Shown: positions 39,775 through 50,511, numbered from the stretch's first letter. The stretch is 64,000 nucleotides of DNA from Acidithiobacillus sp. (GCF_023256195.1 NZ_JAGDWX010000010.1:62001-126000); one strand, 5' to 3'. Made by a program: numbers and translations. The notes: generated from the letters alone by a model not told the origin.

Positions 39775-40560
39775 TTAGGGCAGACTACCCGCCGATTCCG
39801 TAGCAGCAGACGGACCCGAAGCGGGCGGCAACTCGAGTCCCTGCAGGAGCTGAGACGAACTGACCTTACCGCCATCGATAAGGTACTGCTCGTGTTGCTC
39901 CCAGGCGTTACGCATGAAAATATAGGGATTGACCGCTTCCTGGACCATCCGGATCTTCGGTCCGTCGACGTAACCGGTGTTGATGATGCCCATACCCGTC
40001 AGCGCGTACTGGGCGTTGCTACTGGAGATATAGTAGGTCGGTCCGGTGAAGATGGCCAGAGCGAGGCCCGGCAGACTGCGCAGGGAGCTCGGTCCGTAGA
40101 ATGGCAGGACCAGATACGGCCCCTGCGGCACCCCCCAGACACCCAGGGTCACGCCCAGACTGTTCTCGTGCTTGGGCAGATCCAAGTGATTGGCCACATC
40201 GAAAAGACCACCGAGACCAAAGATCGTGTTGACGAGGAAGCGGCTCAGATCCTCCATGCCCATCTGCACACGGCCCTGGAGAAAATCGTTGACGAATATG
40301 TAGGGGGTGTCGGCGTTGGCAAAGACATTGCTCACACCCTGCCGGAAAAAGGCAGGAGTCACCGCCTTGTAGCCGCGATCCACCGGCTCCAACACGTAAT
40401 CGTAAAGCCCCATGTTGAAGTGAAAGATAGGCCGGTTCACGGCCTGCAGGGGGTCGCCCGATGCCTGATCGGCAACGCTCTTCGGTCCCTGGGTGGTCGC
40501 GCAACCACTCAGTGCGCCCAGCACGATGATGCTACCCAACCATATGCGCCAAGGTCTCAT
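39775..40560 (-). CDS. mlaA: MlaA/VacJ family lipoprotein
   Basis: Lipobox LGALSGCATT; DPLQAVNRPIFHFN, LPFYGPSSLRSLPG. Confidence 0.9.
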   Translation of the reverse strand: MRPWRIWLGSIIVLGALSGCATTQGPKSVADQASGDPLQAVNRPIFHFNMGLYDYVLEPVDRGYKAVTPAFFRQGVSNVFANADTPYIFVNDFLQGRVQMGMEDLSRFLVNTIFGLGGLFDVANHLDLPKHENSLGVTLGVWGVPQGPYLVLPFYGPSSLRSLPGLALAIFTGPTYYISSSNAQYALTGMGIINTGYVDGPKIRMVQEAVNPYIFMRNAWEQHEQYLIDGGKVSSSQLLQGLELPPASGPSAATESAGSLP

Positions 40561-41231
40561 TGCTTGGCCCCGTCGCGATAGGCCGCAATCTGTTTCTTCA
40601 GATGCTGGATGAGCGCCTCGAAACCCTTCTTGCGGAGGGTCTCGGTATATTCGGCCCTTTTCAGGGCGAGATCGCTGACACCATCGGCCACGACATTGAC
40701 GATGCGCCAATCGTCACCGTCTTTCTGCAACAGATAATCGAAACGGTGAACCTTGCCGTTGCGTTCCGTCAGAGTGGCATAGACACCTACGGTTCCCGGC
40801 TGGAAGGCCTGCGTCTGCACGATGGCGAAACGTTCACCGTCGTAACTATCGAAGCGACCGGCATAGGTTGCGAGGGTGTATTCCCGCAGGACCTCGACAA
40901 AGGTCTTCTGCTGCGCCGCGCTGAGCTTCTGCCAGTCCGGGCCCAGGGTAAGCTCGGCAATGCGCTCGAAATTGAAAACCTTGGAAAGCACCGGTGCGAG
41001 GGCTTGATAGCGTCCGGAGTAACCGGCGGACTTGCCCATCTGCATGGATTTCAGCAGCGCCGCATCCAGGCTCTGGATGGCAGCATCCGGCGATCTCTGG
41101 GCAGGGCCTGCCGACTCCGATTTGGGCGCTGCCGCGCTGGATCCGCTGTCGGCGGCCATCCCGGAGATCGGGACGACGATCAGGGCCAGCAGCACCACAC
41201 CGATATGGGTACCGAATCCGTTTCTCTGCAT
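40557..41231 (-). CDS. hpnM: MlaC/Ttg2D family periplasmic lipid-binding protein (HpnM type)
   Basis: Signal peptide; MlaC-like 'YTLATYAGRFDSYDGERF', 'DWRIVNVVADGVSDLALKRAEYT'; inside hopanoid cluster. Confidence 0.85.
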   Translation of the reverse strand: MQRNGFGTHIGVVLLALIVVPISGMAADSGSSAAAPKSESAGPAQRSPDAAIQSLDAALLKSMQMGKSAGYSGRYQALAPVLSKVFNFERIAELTLGPDWQKLSAAQQKTFVEVLREYTLATYAGRFDSYDGERFAIVQTQAFQPGTVGVYATLTERNGKVHRFDYLLQKDGDDWRIVNVVADGVSDLALKRAEYTETLRKKGFEALIQHLKKQIAAYRDGAKQ

Positions 41232-41287
41232 CGCATTCCTCCTGCACCCTCCAGCGAGCGGGTGCCAAAGAAAACCTCGCGCCACTT

Positions 41288-42391
41288 TTATCGCTCCACG
41301 CGCAAAGGGAATACCGGATGATTGGCCGACGCACTGGGCGGACTGATGGGCATGTCCGGCGCCATGGGGCCCGAAGTGCGTGGGCCGAACAGAGCGACCC
41401 GCAGCGCTTTCAAGGGATGAGCAAAGGTGTCATTGACCGCCGTCGGCTCGAAACCCGAGTGCACCTGACACTGATCGCATTTGCTGTTACGTCCCAGACC
41501 GTACTTGTCCCAGGGTGTGGTCTCCATGAGCTCACGGAAACTCTGAGCATAACCCTCGGACACCAGCAGGTAGCAGGGCTTCTGCCAACCAAAGATATTA
41601 CGGGTAGGATTGCCCCAAGGCGTGCACTGGTAATCCTGATTGCCCGCCAGGAAATCCAGGAACAGGCTGGACTGGTTGAACTTCCAGCCCGCCTTGCGCT
41701 CCTTGCCGATGCGGAAGAGATCGCGGAAGAGCTGCCGGGAGGCTTGGCGCTTCATGAATACTTCCTGCTGCGGCGCCCGTTCGTAGTTGAAGCCGGGCGA
41801 GATGGTCACACCCTCGACCCCCAGAGCCTTGCAGTCGTCCAGAAAGGCCGCAATCTCGTCCGCCTGCTCTCCCTGAAACAGAGTACAGTTCACGGTCACG
41901 CGAAAGCCCCGCGCCACCGCCTCGCGAATGGCGTCCGTGGCACGCTGGTAGGTTCCGGGCTGACAGACGGAGCTGTCGTGACGATGCTCGTTGCCGTCCA
42001 GATGCACCGAGAAGGTCAGGTAGGGCGAGGGCTGATAGTCGTCCATCCGCTTTTTCAGTAGGAGGGCGTTGGTGCACAGATAGACGAAGCGCTTGCGCTG
42101 GATGAGCCCCTGGACGATGGCCGGCATCTCCTTGTGAATGAGCGGCTCTCCGCCAGCGATGGAGACGATGGGCGCACCGCACTCCTCGGCGGCGCCGATG
42201 CATTCGTCTACGGACAGGCGCTTGTCCAGGATATCGTCCGGATAGTCGATCTTCCCACACCCGGCACAGGCCAGGTTACAGCGAAAAAGGGGCTCGAGCA
42301 TGAGCACCAAGGGATAGCGACGGCGCCGGCGCAGCTTCTGCGCGAGAATGTATCGACCGACCCGATAGCTTTGCACCAAGGGAACACCCAT
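41288..42391 (-). CDS. hpnH: Hopanoid biosynthesis radical SAM protein HpnH (adenosylhopane-forming)
   Basis: MGVPLVQSYRVGRYILAQKL...PLFRCNLACAGCGKIDYP. Confidence 0.95.
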   Translation of the reverse strand: MGVPLVQSYRVGRYILAQKLRRRRRYPLVLMLEPLFRCNLACAGCGKIDYPDDILDKRLSVDECIGAAEECGAPIVSIAGGEPLIHKEMPAIVQGLIQRKRFVYLCTNALLLKKRMDDYQPSPYLTFSVHLDGNEHRHDSSVCQPGTYQRATDAIREAVARGFRVTVNCTLFQGEQADEIAAFLDDCKALGVEGVTISPGFNYERAPQQEVFMKRQASRQLFRDLFRIGKERKAGWKFNQSSLFLDFLAGNQDYQCTPWGNPTRNIFGWQKPCYLLVSEGYAQSFRELMETTPWDKYGLGRNSKCDQCQVHSGFEPTAVNDTFAHPLKALRVALFGPRTSGPMAPDMPISPPSASANHPVFPLRVER

Positions 42392-42476
42392 TCTTGCCTC
42401 TCCTTTCCGAAGCACTACGACTCAATTGCCGAAACTATAACATACCAAACCGTATGTCGACCATGCGGTCAGCCTC

Positions 42477-43319
42477 TCAGGCCGCTCTACGCCGCGCCAG
42501 AAAGAAGAAGAGAAAATTCGCGATCCGAGGAGCAAGCTTTGGCCGCAGCAGGCGCTCATCGTAGTAGCTGAAGCGCCGCTCGTTCTCCTGTCGACACAGA
42601 GCCAGAAGCTCCGTCAGGCTCATGTCCCGGCTGACCTCTTCGTGGCCGGTGAGGGTAAAATTTTCCGACTCACGCCCACCCAATCCCCGCGCCGTCTGGA
42701 TTCGCCCCCATGCCTGCAGCAGGATCACCTGAATGCGCTGGAACTCCAGGACGATGCGCCGATACCAGGGCAATTGCCGGCGATACCAGGCCAGCCAATT
42801 GACGAAGAAGATGATGTGGCGCGCCTCTTCCTGCATGATGGGGTCGAAGATCTTGACCAGCTCCTCCGGGAAGAAACCGGACTTCTTGGCAGCTGCGAAA
42901 AGGCCGAATGCGAAATAGGAGTCCAGACATTCTCCATAGCCCGTGTAGAGGAATTCCCAGTATGGATCGCGGATGGCTGGCGGAGTGGGCAAGGGCGGGA
43001 TGGCAATGCCGTAATGCTCCACCAGGGCGCTCAGCAGCTCGGCGTGGCGCCGCTCCTCAAAGCCGTCCAAGGCGACCGCGGCTTTGACCACCGGATCCTT
43101 CTCGCAGTCCGCCATGTGCTGCACCATGCGCGCGGTGACACTCTCCGTGGCCACTGCCTCACCCCAAAAGGGCAGCGACTTGAGACGCCGTTCCGCTGCA
43201 GGATCCAGCTCCGGCCAAACAATGCGTCGCGGGTCGAATTCGATGTGCGTGTCGTGAAAAAATCGGCAAAAAAGATCCCTGTGACTCGATGGAGTCATCT
43301 CGGCCGATGCTGCCGTCAT
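42477..43319 (-). CDS. Ferritin-like (diiron carboxylate) protein of unknown function in hopanoid operon
   Basis: Two ExxH motifs: [10 protein letters not shown] and [14 protein letters not shown]; start inside longer track ORF, giving ATGA overlap with hpnL stop. Confidence 0.75.
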   Translation of the reverse strand: MTAASAEMTPSSHRDLFCRFFHDTHIEFDPRRIVWPELDPAAERRLKSLPFWGEAVATESVTARMVQHMADCEKDPVVKAAVALDGFEERRHAELLSALVEHYGIAIPPLPTPPAIRDPYWEFLYTGYGECLDSYFAFGLFAAAKKSGFFPEELVKIFDPIMQEEARHIIFFVNWLAWYRRQLPWYRRIVLEFQRIQVILLQAWGRIQTARGLGGRESENFTLTGHEEVSRDMSLTELLALCRQENERRFSYYDERLLRPKLAPRIANFLFFFLARRRAA

Positions 43320-44332
43320 ATCACACCCTCCCTGGAAGCGTCCTGTCCTTGCCATCTCTGCTGCCACCGCTGGCTCTCGTAAATATACCAAGAACCCAAC
43401 AGTGGCACACCCAAAACGAGCTCGCGCAGGCGGCGAGCGAGGGAAAAAGCCAAGGCCAGATCCGGGCCGATGCCTACGGCTGCACCCAACAGCAGAAAGC
43501 CGCCCTCCTGAACACCCAGCCCTCCCGGCACAAAGAAGGCCGCACTGCGCAAAGCCTGCCCGAGACTCTCTAGAAGTACCGCCGACCACAACGGAATGGG
43601 GTTTCCGAGCAGCCAGAATGTCAGCCACACTTCCAGGGCGCCTGCAAAAAGGCCCGATAGCTGCCAGAAATTGGCCCACAGCAATGCCCAACGCCGGCTG
43701 TAGATACGCTGGATCTCCGCATCCAGATGCTCGAGGTCGACCACGCGCATCAACCATTGGTCGGCGTCGAGAAAGCGACGTAGGACCGACTGAAAGCGCG
43801 CGAAGAGCCGGCCACGGCTCTGCAACCAAAAGACGGTCCCGACCGCTGGTATGGCCGCGACCAGAAACCAGAGTGTGTAGTGGAGGATCTGACGATCGGC
43901 GACGGTCGCCAGCAGAATGACGAGACCCACCAGAGTGAATAACAGTTGGCTGGCGAGAGTCAGGCTGACCTCCACCAGCACGCTGGCCGCAGCGGTATAG
44001 ATGGGCACACCGGACTTGCCCAACAAGCGTACCCCCAGCACCTCCCCACCGATGCGAGCTACAGGCAACAGCGCATTGACGGCCTCCCGCAACAAGGCGA
44101 GCCAGGTCAGGAAGAGCCGGGAGGTCCGCCCCGGACTGTCGAGGAGCCAGCGCCAACTGAGGGCGTCCAGAAAGATGGGCACGACGTGTACCAGCGGCAG
44201 CAGAAGCAACAGCCATCCAGCACGATGCAGCAGGGCAAAGATCTGGTGCCAACCCTCCGCCCGCAAGAGGTAGACGGTAAATCCGAGCCCGACCAGGAAG
44301 CTCAGCAGGGTCAGGATTTTCCCCCGCTGCAT
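43316..44332 (-). CDS. hpnL: HpnL family membrane protein (lysylphosphatidylglycerol synthase TM-like/flippase-like)
   Basis: Multi-TM, '[23 protein letters not shown]' motif. Confidence 0.85.
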   Translation of the reverse strand: MQRGKILTLLSFLVGLGFTVYLLRAEGWHQIFALLHRAGWLLLLLPLVHVVPIFLDALSWRWLLDSPGRTSRLFLTWLALLREAVNALLPVARIGGEVLGVRLLGKSGVPIYTAAASVLVEVSLTLASQLLFTLVGLVILLATVADRQILHYTLWFLVAAIPAVGTVFWLQSRGRLFARFQSVLRRFLDADQWLMRVVDLEHLDAEIQRIYSRRWALLWANFWQLSGLFAGALEVWLTFWLLGNPIPLWSAVLLESLGQALRSAAFFVPGGLGVQEGGFLLLGAAVGIGPDLALAFSLARRLRELVLGVPLLGSWYIYESQRWQQRWQGQDASREGVI

Positions 44333-44336
44333 GGGC

Positions 44337-47060
44337 TCAACTCCCCTCGTCCGCGGCCATCCCCTCTTCCTGCGGCGAATGGGTAAAGATCAGCAGCAGG
44401 GCCGGTAGAACCACCAGGATGGAGAGCAGCACCATGGCCAGAGCAAGGCTCAGGGCCTTTCCCAGACTGGCCATTCCGGGATCGCTGGAGAGGGCGAGGC
44501 TGCCAAAGGCGCTCAAGGTGGTCAGGCCGCTGAAGAATACCGCCATGGGAGTAGAGGTCTGCAGCAGATGGGCGACGTCCACCCCGCTGCGCCAGCGCAG
44601 TACCAGGTAGATGGCAAAGGCAACACCAAGGCCGATGAGCAGTGGCAGAACGATGATATTTCCCAGATTGAAGCTGAGCCCGAACAGGGACATGGCAGCG
44701 ACGGTAAAGAGTGCCGCCAGCATCAACGGTCCCATGATCAGCAGCATGTCGCGATAACGGCGCAGGGCAAGCAGGAGCAGCAGGCTTATACTGATCAACG
44801 CCGTGAAGGTAGCTTGACGAAAGGCCGAGAGCACCGCCTCACCACCCTCGATGAGCATCACCGGTGTTCCCACGGCATCCGGCACGACCCGCTGAACCGA
44901 ACGCACGAATTCCAGCATCTTGCGATTGCTGTCCAGATTTTCCTTGGGGAACACCTCGACCCGAGCCTGCCCGCGAGCGTTCAGGTAACGTTCCCGTAGA
45001 TCCTTGGGCAAGGTATCCACGGTCACCGGAGATGCCATGAGCGCCTCTCCCAGTTTCTTCAGCTCACCGGGCAGGGTCCCCAGCACACTCTCCTGCAGCG
45101 CCTGGATGCGTGCAGGATCCTGGCGCGCTGCGGGCAGGAAGCGGGCGAGACTTGCGGACAGCTGCCGAGCGGCGATCAGCTCGGCAGAGGGTTTGGATCC
45201 TTTCGACGCGTCCGTATCGCGATGGATGAGTTCCTGCAGCTTCGTCTGCAGCTTTTCCAGATCCGCTAGGCTTTTCTGATCGTCGGGGCGGGTCAAGGTA
45301 GCGGGCATGAGCAAGGAAAAGGGCGGTACGAGAATCTGCAGATTCTGCAGAATCGCCAACTTGGCCGGCTGATCCTTGGGAATGTAGCTATCGATGGTGA
45401 GGGTACGCGCCACGGTGGGCACGCTGTCCAGACGCCGGGCGGTGGCCAGGGCGCCGGCAAGGTTGGGGCGCAGCACTTCAATGCGGTAGGGAGCGGTGTC
45501 GGGGTCAGCCAGTAGGGACTCGAACACCCGCACCCCCTCCGCCTTCTTGTCGATCATGTGCAAGGGATTGAAATCGAAGGATACCCGTAGGGCCGCCGGG
45601 ATGGCGGCAAGGGCCAGCAGGACCACGGCCCCCAGGACCCAGTAGGCGTAACGGTGGATGGGGTGCCGGGCCAGGGTCGGCACCTTGCGGAAGTGCGGAT
45701 AGGTGACCCGCCGCAACGAACTTGCCGATATGGGCCAGGCGGTCAGGATGGCCGGCACCATGGTGATGGTCAAGAACAGGGCAATGAGCATGCTGCCCCC
45801 GGAGACGAGTCCGAGATCGACGATACCGGCGTAGGTCGTGGGCACGAAGGCAAAAAAACTCAAGGCCGCAGCCACCGCCGCCAGGGTCAGGGCAGCGCCG
45901 ATGCCACGGGTCACCAAGCTTATGGCCTCGCGATGCGGCGCCCCGTTGAAGAGCTCCTCGCGGTAGCGCATGCAGAACTGGATGCCGAAATCCACGCCCA
46001 GACCGACGAAGAGTATGGCGAAAGCGATGGATATCAGATTGAAGGGACCGATGAAGAAGAGCGCCCATGCGGTCGTGAACGCAATCCCACTGATCAGGCT
46101 GACGAATACCGCAGTCACCAGCCGCACCGAGCGCAGGGCGATGCTGACCAGCAGTATCTCCAGAATGAAGGTCAGGATCAGCGAGAAGGCGGCACCGTGA
46201 CTCACCGTCTGCAGCTGCTCTGCGTCCAGCACGGCGGAGCCCGTGATACCCACCTGCACGCCATGGGCCGGGTCCAGCTGCAGCGAGTGCAGGCCGGCCC
46301 GCAGGCTATGGATGGCGGCTGCGGCAGGCTCCAGAGCCTGGTAGTTCATTGCCGGCTGGATGATGACGAAGCGTTTGCTCGGCCCAAGATCGCCGAGCTT
46401 GCCACCCATGAGCTCGGCCCAGGACACGGTATAGGGCTTGCCTTGCAGGTTGGCGAGGATGGCACCGTTCAGTGCGCCGTAGACCTTGGTCAGGCCGCTG
46501 AGAGAGCTACCACCGGAGAGCTCGTGGTCAATGGCCTGGGAGAGCAAGGTGCTGAGACCACCGATGCTGGGGTCTGCGGAAAGGCGGGCGATGAGGGGCT
46601 GTGCGTCGGTGATCCGTTTGGCGAATTCCTCTACCTGCGCCGTCGGCAGATACAGCAGACCATTGCGCCGAAAGAAGGATCCACCCCCCGGCACGTAGAC
46701 CTGGGGGAATGTCTCGCGATGGGCTCGCAGCCAGCCCTCCAGACGGTCCACCGCATCGTCCGTAGCGCTGCGACTCTGCCCCTGAATGACCACGACGATG
46801 CTGTCGTGATCCTGGGGGAAGGCCTTTTTGTAGGCGGCTTCACGCTGTTGGAAAGGGAGATCGCGCGACAAGGCGTTGCTGGTATCGGTATTGATGGCAA
46901 AATGGCCGACCACGAAGTACACCGACGCCGCCAGTGCCACGAGAAAAAACAACAGGACGGCGCCGGAGAAACGCACACAGCCATCCACTATGGTCACGAG
47001 CAAGCGACCGTAGGCCTTGCCCAGGCGCTCGAGAAATCTATCGGCAGCCGGAAAAATCAC
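44337..47060 (-). CDS. hpnN: Hopanoid transporter HpnN (RND/MMPL family)
   Basis: ~900 aa, two 6-TM RND blocks; GTG start overlapping hpnK. Confidence 0.92.
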   Translation of the reverse strand: MIFPAADRFLERLGKAYGRLLVTIVDGCVRFSGAVLLFFLVALAASVYFVVGHFAINTDTSNALSRDLPFQQREAAYKKAFPQDHDSIVVVIQGQSRSATDDAVDRLEGWLRAHRETFPQVYVPGGGSFFRRNGLLYLPTAQVEEFAKRITDAQPLIARLSADPSIGGLSTLLSQAIDHELSGGSSLSGLTKVYGALNGAILANLQGKPYTVSWAELMGGKLGDLGPSKRFVIIQPAMNYQALEPAAAAIHSLRAGLHSLQLDPAHGVQVGITGSAVLDAEQLQTVSHGAAFSLILTFILEILLVSIALRSVRLVTAVFVSLISGIAFTTAWALFFIGPFNLISIAFAILFVGLGVDFGIQFCMRYREELFNGAPHREAISLVTRGIGAALTLAAVAAALSFFAFVPTTYAGIVDLGLVSGGSMLIALFLTITMVPAILTAWPISASSLRRVTYPHFRKVPTLARHPIHRYAYWVLGAVVLLALAAIPAALRVSFDFNPLHMIDKKAEGVRVFESLLADPDTAPYRIEVLRPNLAGALATARRLDSVPTVARTLTIDSYIPKDQPAKLAILQNLQILVPPFSLLMPATLTRPDDQKSLADLEKLQTKLQELIHRDTDASKGSKPSAELIAARQLSASLARFLPAARQDPARIQALQESVLGTLPGELKKLGEALMASPVTVDTLPKDLRERYLNARGQARVEVFPKENLDSNRKMLEFVRSVQRVVPDAVGTPVMLIEGGEAVLSAFRQATFTALISISLLLLLALRRYRDMLLIMGPLMLAALFTVAAMSLFGLSFNLGNIIVLPLLIGLGVAFAIYLVLRWRSGVDVAHLLQTSTPMAVFFSGLTTLSAFGSLALSSDPGMASLGKALSLALAMVLLSILVVLPALLLIFTHSPQEEGMAADEGS

Positions 47061-47922
47061 GGAAGCTCCCGCGGACGAAGTGGGCCTCGTCCAGATAGCT
47101 GGCAAGGTCCGGATTCAACAGGGATTGCCACTCGGCCACCGGCCGATAGTGGGGCATGAGTTGCTGCAGCAGAGGTGTCTGACGACTGGCCGGGTGGAAG
47201 TAGACCTCCGCCAGCACGCCATCGGGCAGACACTGCAAGGCACGCGACAGGGCCATGCTATCCATACGTCCGGTGGCCTGCAGGCCCACCAGAACCTCGT
47301 TGCAGGCCATGCCCGCGGCGTGAATCTGGCGCCGCATGCGACGCACCCAGGGGCTCAGCAACAGCGCTCCCAGGCTGTCCTGCCAGGAGAGCTTTTCCAT
47401 GCAACGTTTGAGCGGGAGCGGCTCCCAGGGCAGCCGCACCCAGCCGAGACCGTAGTCCTTGCCGATGTCCAGCAGCAGGCGCAGCACCGTCGGATGCACG
47501 TGCAGGTGCTTGTGGGCATTGGCGTGGTCCAGGGGCAGACCCGTGGCCGCGAAAGCCTCGAACTGGGCGCGGATCTCCGCTGCGAGCTGCCGGCGCACGC
47601 GCGGCAGAAAAAAATAACGAACCCCACGGCGCCATAGGTCGGCGGCAAAACGGCCCTGTGCGTCCACCAGATCCGGTACGGCCTTGGCCGGAAGCGTCGG
47701 CACTCCGTCCACCAGGGTCAGATGCAGCCCAACCCCAAGGCCCGGGAGCCGCCGCGCCCGCGCTACGGCATCGGCGGCCGCCGGCGCCGACACCATCAGG
47801 CTGGTACTGGTGAGCAGACCATCCCGAAATGCCGACTCCACGGCCTCATTGACGGCCACATCCAGACCGAAGTCATCGGCATTGAAGACGATACGCCGAG
47901 GGGCGAGGCTGGCGGCACTCAA
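47038..47922 (-). CDS. hpnK: Hopanoid biosynthesis deacetylase HpnK (YdjC-like)
   Basis: RRIVFNADDFGLDVAVNEAVESAFRDG; HANAHKHLHVHP. Confidence 0.93.
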   Translation of the reverse strand: MSAASLAPRRIVFNADDFGLDVAVNEAVESAFRDGLLTSTSLMVSAPAAADAVARARRLPGLGVGLHLTLVDGVPTLPAKAVPDLVDAQGRFAADLWRRGVRYFFLPRVRRQLAAEIRAQFEAFAATGLPLDHANAHKHLHVHPTVLRLLLDIGKDYGLGWVRLPWEPLPLKRCMEKLSWQDSLGALLLSPWVRRMRRQIHAAGMACNEVLVGLQATGRMDSMALSRALQCLPDGVLAEVYFHPASRQTPLLQQLMPHYRPVAEWQSLLNPDLASYLDEAHFVRGSFRDFSGCR

Positions 47923-49346
47923 CCGTGGCGCTGACGCAGGAAACGGACGAATTCCACACCTTCCCGCAGACGCCGTTTCATCATCTGCGAGCTGCGGAGC
48001 ATCTCACCGGTGATCTCGGCAATCTTGCCGGCACGGAAGTAGAAGCGCTTGTACATCACCTCGACCGAATCGAAAATCTCGGTGTGGTTGAGATGGGGGT
48101 AGCTCATGGGGCTGATCTGCACCCCCCGATCATTGACCAGGTGCGCCTCGTCCTCGTCCGTGAGCCAGCCTTCCTGCTTGGCCTGATTGTAGAGATAGGT
48201 TCCGGGATAGGGCGCCGCCAGCGACACCTGGATGGTGTGCGGATTGATCTCTTTGGCAAAATCGATGGTCTTCTGGATGGTTTCCCGCGTCTCTCCGGGC
48301 AGGCCGAGGATGAAGGTGCCGTGGATGGTGATGCCCAGTTCGTGGCAATCCTTGGTGAACTTGCGCGCCGCTTCGACCTTCAGCCCCTTCTTGATGTTGT
48401 TGAGGATCTGCTGGTCTCCGGACTCATAGCCGACCAGCAGCAGGCGCAACCCGTTGTCGCGCAGGACCTTGAGGGTCTCGTAAGGCACATTGGCCTTGGC
48501 ATTGCAGGACCAGGTCACCCCCAGCTTGCCCAGGCCGCGCGCGATTTCCTCCGCCCGCGGACGATCGTCGGTGAAGGTGTCGTCGTCGAAGAAGATCTCC
48601 TGGACCTGTGGAAAATGCTTCTGGATGTAGCGCACTTCCTCGATCACGTTGGCGGCACTGCGGGTGCGATAGCGGTGCCCGCCCACGGTCTGCGGCCAGA
48701 GGCAGAAGGTGCACTGGGACCGACAACCGCGCCCGGTGTAAAAAGAGATATAGGGGTGCTTGAGATAACCGATGAAGTAATCCTCGATCCGCAGATCCCG
48801 CTTGTAGACCTCGGACACAAAAGGCAAGGCGTCCATATCCTCGATCATGGCGCGGTCGGGATTACCGATAATGCGTCCGTCGGCATCGCGGTAGTGGATG
48901 CCGTCCACCTCCGCCAGAGGACGCCCTTCGGCAATCTCCTTGAGCGTGTAGTCGAACTCTTCGCGGGCGACGAAATCGATGGCCGGCGATGCCTGCAGGG
49001 ACTCTTCGGGCTCTACCGCCACCTTGGCGCCCACGAGGCCGATGCGCATGTGTGGATAGTGCGCCTTGAGGGTCTCGGCCATTCGCAGGTCCGAGGGAAA
49101 AGAAGGGGTACTGGTGTGGATGATGCAGAGTTCGTAGTCTTTGGCCACCCGCAGGGTTTCTTCGACGCTGACGTCGGCAGGCGGAGCGTCCAGCAAGCGG
49201 CTCCCGGGAATCATAGCCGCCGGCTGCGCCAGCCAAGTGGGGAACCAGAAAGAACGGATCTCCCGCTTGGCTTGGTAACGCGAGCCCGCACCGCCATCGA
49301 AGCCTTCAAAGGATGGCGCCTGCAAAAATAGGGTCTTCATGGTCAT
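47919..49346 (-). CDS. hpnJ: B12-binding radical SAM protein HpnJ
   Basis: MKTLFLQAPSFEGFDGGAGSRYQ; YTGRGCRSQCTFCLWPQT cluster motif. Confidence 0.95.
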   Translation of the reverse strand: MTMKTLFLQAPSFEGFDGGAGSRYQAKREIRSFWFPTWLAQPAAMIPGSRLLDAPPADVSVEETLRVAKDYELCIIHTSTPSFPSDLRMAETLKAHYPHMRIGLVGAKVAVEPEESLQASPAIDFVAREEFDYTLKEIAEGRPLAEVDGIHYRDADGRIIGNPDRAMIEDMDALPFVSEVYKRDLRIEDYFIGYLKHPYISFYTGRGCRSQCTFCLWPQTVGGHRYRTRSAANVIEEVRYIQKHFPQVQEIFFDDDTFTDDRPRAEEIARGLGKLGVTWSCNAKANVPYETLKVLRDNGLRLLLVGYESGDQQILNNIKKGLKVEAARKFTKDCHELGITIHGTFILGLPGETRETIQKTIDFAKEINPHTIQVSLAAPYPGTYLYNQAKQEGWLTDEDEAHLVNDRGVQISPMSYPHLNHTEIFDSVEVMYKRFYFRAGKIAEITGEMLRSSQMMKRRLREGVEFVRFLRQRHG

Positions 49347-50509
49347 CGTTCCACTCCGTCTCCGCCACGCATGCGACCGTGGCTGTCGTAGGCAAAGTCA
49401 CCGCCCCGCCAGTATACCCGGCGAGAGATCCAAGCCTCGGCCCAGATCACCAGGGCAAGCATGTCGCCGAGCCATACCGCCGCGGGCGGCAAGGGATTTT
49501 TGAGCTGCTTCGCAATCGCCCTATGGTACACGAGCCTCAGCGTGAGAACCACAGGAATGAGGCTCCAGCCCGGCCAGCCGAGCCAGGGCGCGAGCAGCAC
49601 CGTCAACGGCCCGGGATAGCTGAGAAAGGAAAAGGCGTGCCCCAGCGGCTGTACCGAACGGGTGGTGCGCGCCCAGCGCAGGGCGTGGCGGTGAAAATCC
49701 CGAAAGCTGGCCTCCGCCACCTGCGTATCCACCACATAATCCGACAGCGCTATGCGCTTGCCCTGGGCGCGAACACAGGCGCCCAGGGCGTAGTCGTCGG
49801 CGAGACTATCGGCAATGGCCCGCCAACCCCCGCAGCGCTCCAAGGTGTCGCGGCCAAGGGCCATGGTGGCACCGGCGCAATAAATGGTCGGACCGAGGCG
49901 GGTAGCGGTCAACACCGAAGGCAGGAAAAGCTCCTGAATCTGTACCGCCAGTACCCTGGACCAGAAACGCTGGTCCGGCCGCGGGCGGTAGAGGCAGGTC
50001 ACGAGACCCACTTCGGGATCCTGCAAAGGAGCGACGACGTGACGCAGATAGTCCGGCCCGACGACGATGTCGGCATCCTGGATCACCAGACATTCGGCAA
50101 GACCGAGCGTGCTTATCCCGGCCAGATTGTTCACCTTGGGATTGCTGCCCAGCCGACAGTCGTGCAGGTGCCAGTACAGCGGCAGCTCCGGATGCTGCTG
50201 CCGCAGCGCTTCCAGCACGGAGATGGCAGGGTCCGCAGGGCGCTGTACACCGCAGAGCAGCGTATAGCGGGGATAGTTCTGGCGCGCCGCCGCCAGGATC
50301 GAGGTGCCGAGACCGGGCTCGGCATCGTGCAGGGGTTTCAGCAGGCTCACCCTCGGCCAGGACGACACCTCGGGAGCTCTGCCATCGTCCATCTCCTTCA
50401 GATGCGGCCGCCAGCGCCACAGCGAAATCCAGGCCAGACCCCAGTAGACGAAGCTTGCGACCAGCAGGAATGCGCACAGCAGCTGCCAGATACCCCACCA
50501 GCCGGACAT
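49343..50509 (-). CDS. hpnI: Hopanoid glycosyltransferase HpnI (GT2)
   Basis: VSLLKPLHDAEPGL, QDADIVVGPDYL, WARTTRSVQP. Confidence 0.92.
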   Translation of the reverse strand: MSGWWGIWQLLCAFLLVASFVYWGLAWISLWRWRPHLKEMDDGRAPEVSSWPRVSLLKPLHDAEPGLGTSILAAARQNYPRYTLLCGVQRPADPAISVLEALRQQHPELPLYWHLHDCRLGSNPKVNNLAGISTLGLAECLVIQDADIVVGPDYLRHVVAPLQDPEVGLVTCLYRPRPDQRFWSRVLAVQIQELFLPSVLTATRLGPTIYCAGATMALGRDTLERCGGWRAIADSLADDYALGACVRAQGKRIALSDYVVDTQVAEASFRDFHRHALRWARTTRSVQPLGHAFSFLSYPGPLTVLLAPWLGWPGWSLIPVVLTLRLVYHRAIAKQLKNPLPPAAVWLGDMLALVIWAEAWISRRVYWRGGDFAYDSHGRMRGGDGVER

Positions 50510-50511
50510 GC

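Noticed and set aside
43320-44252. N-terminal ~310 codons of the 591-aa track ORF (42477-44252)
   Set aside because: Out-of-frame overlap with hpnL; true start is [11 protein letters not shown] at 43319.
45654-47159. 501-aa plus-strand ORF opposite hpnN
   Set aside because: Low-complexity G/Q/H-rich shadow translation; hpnN is clear.
47925-49331. 468-aa plus-strand ORF opposite hpnJ
   Set aside because: Shadow ORF; hpnJ radical SAM motif on the minus strand.
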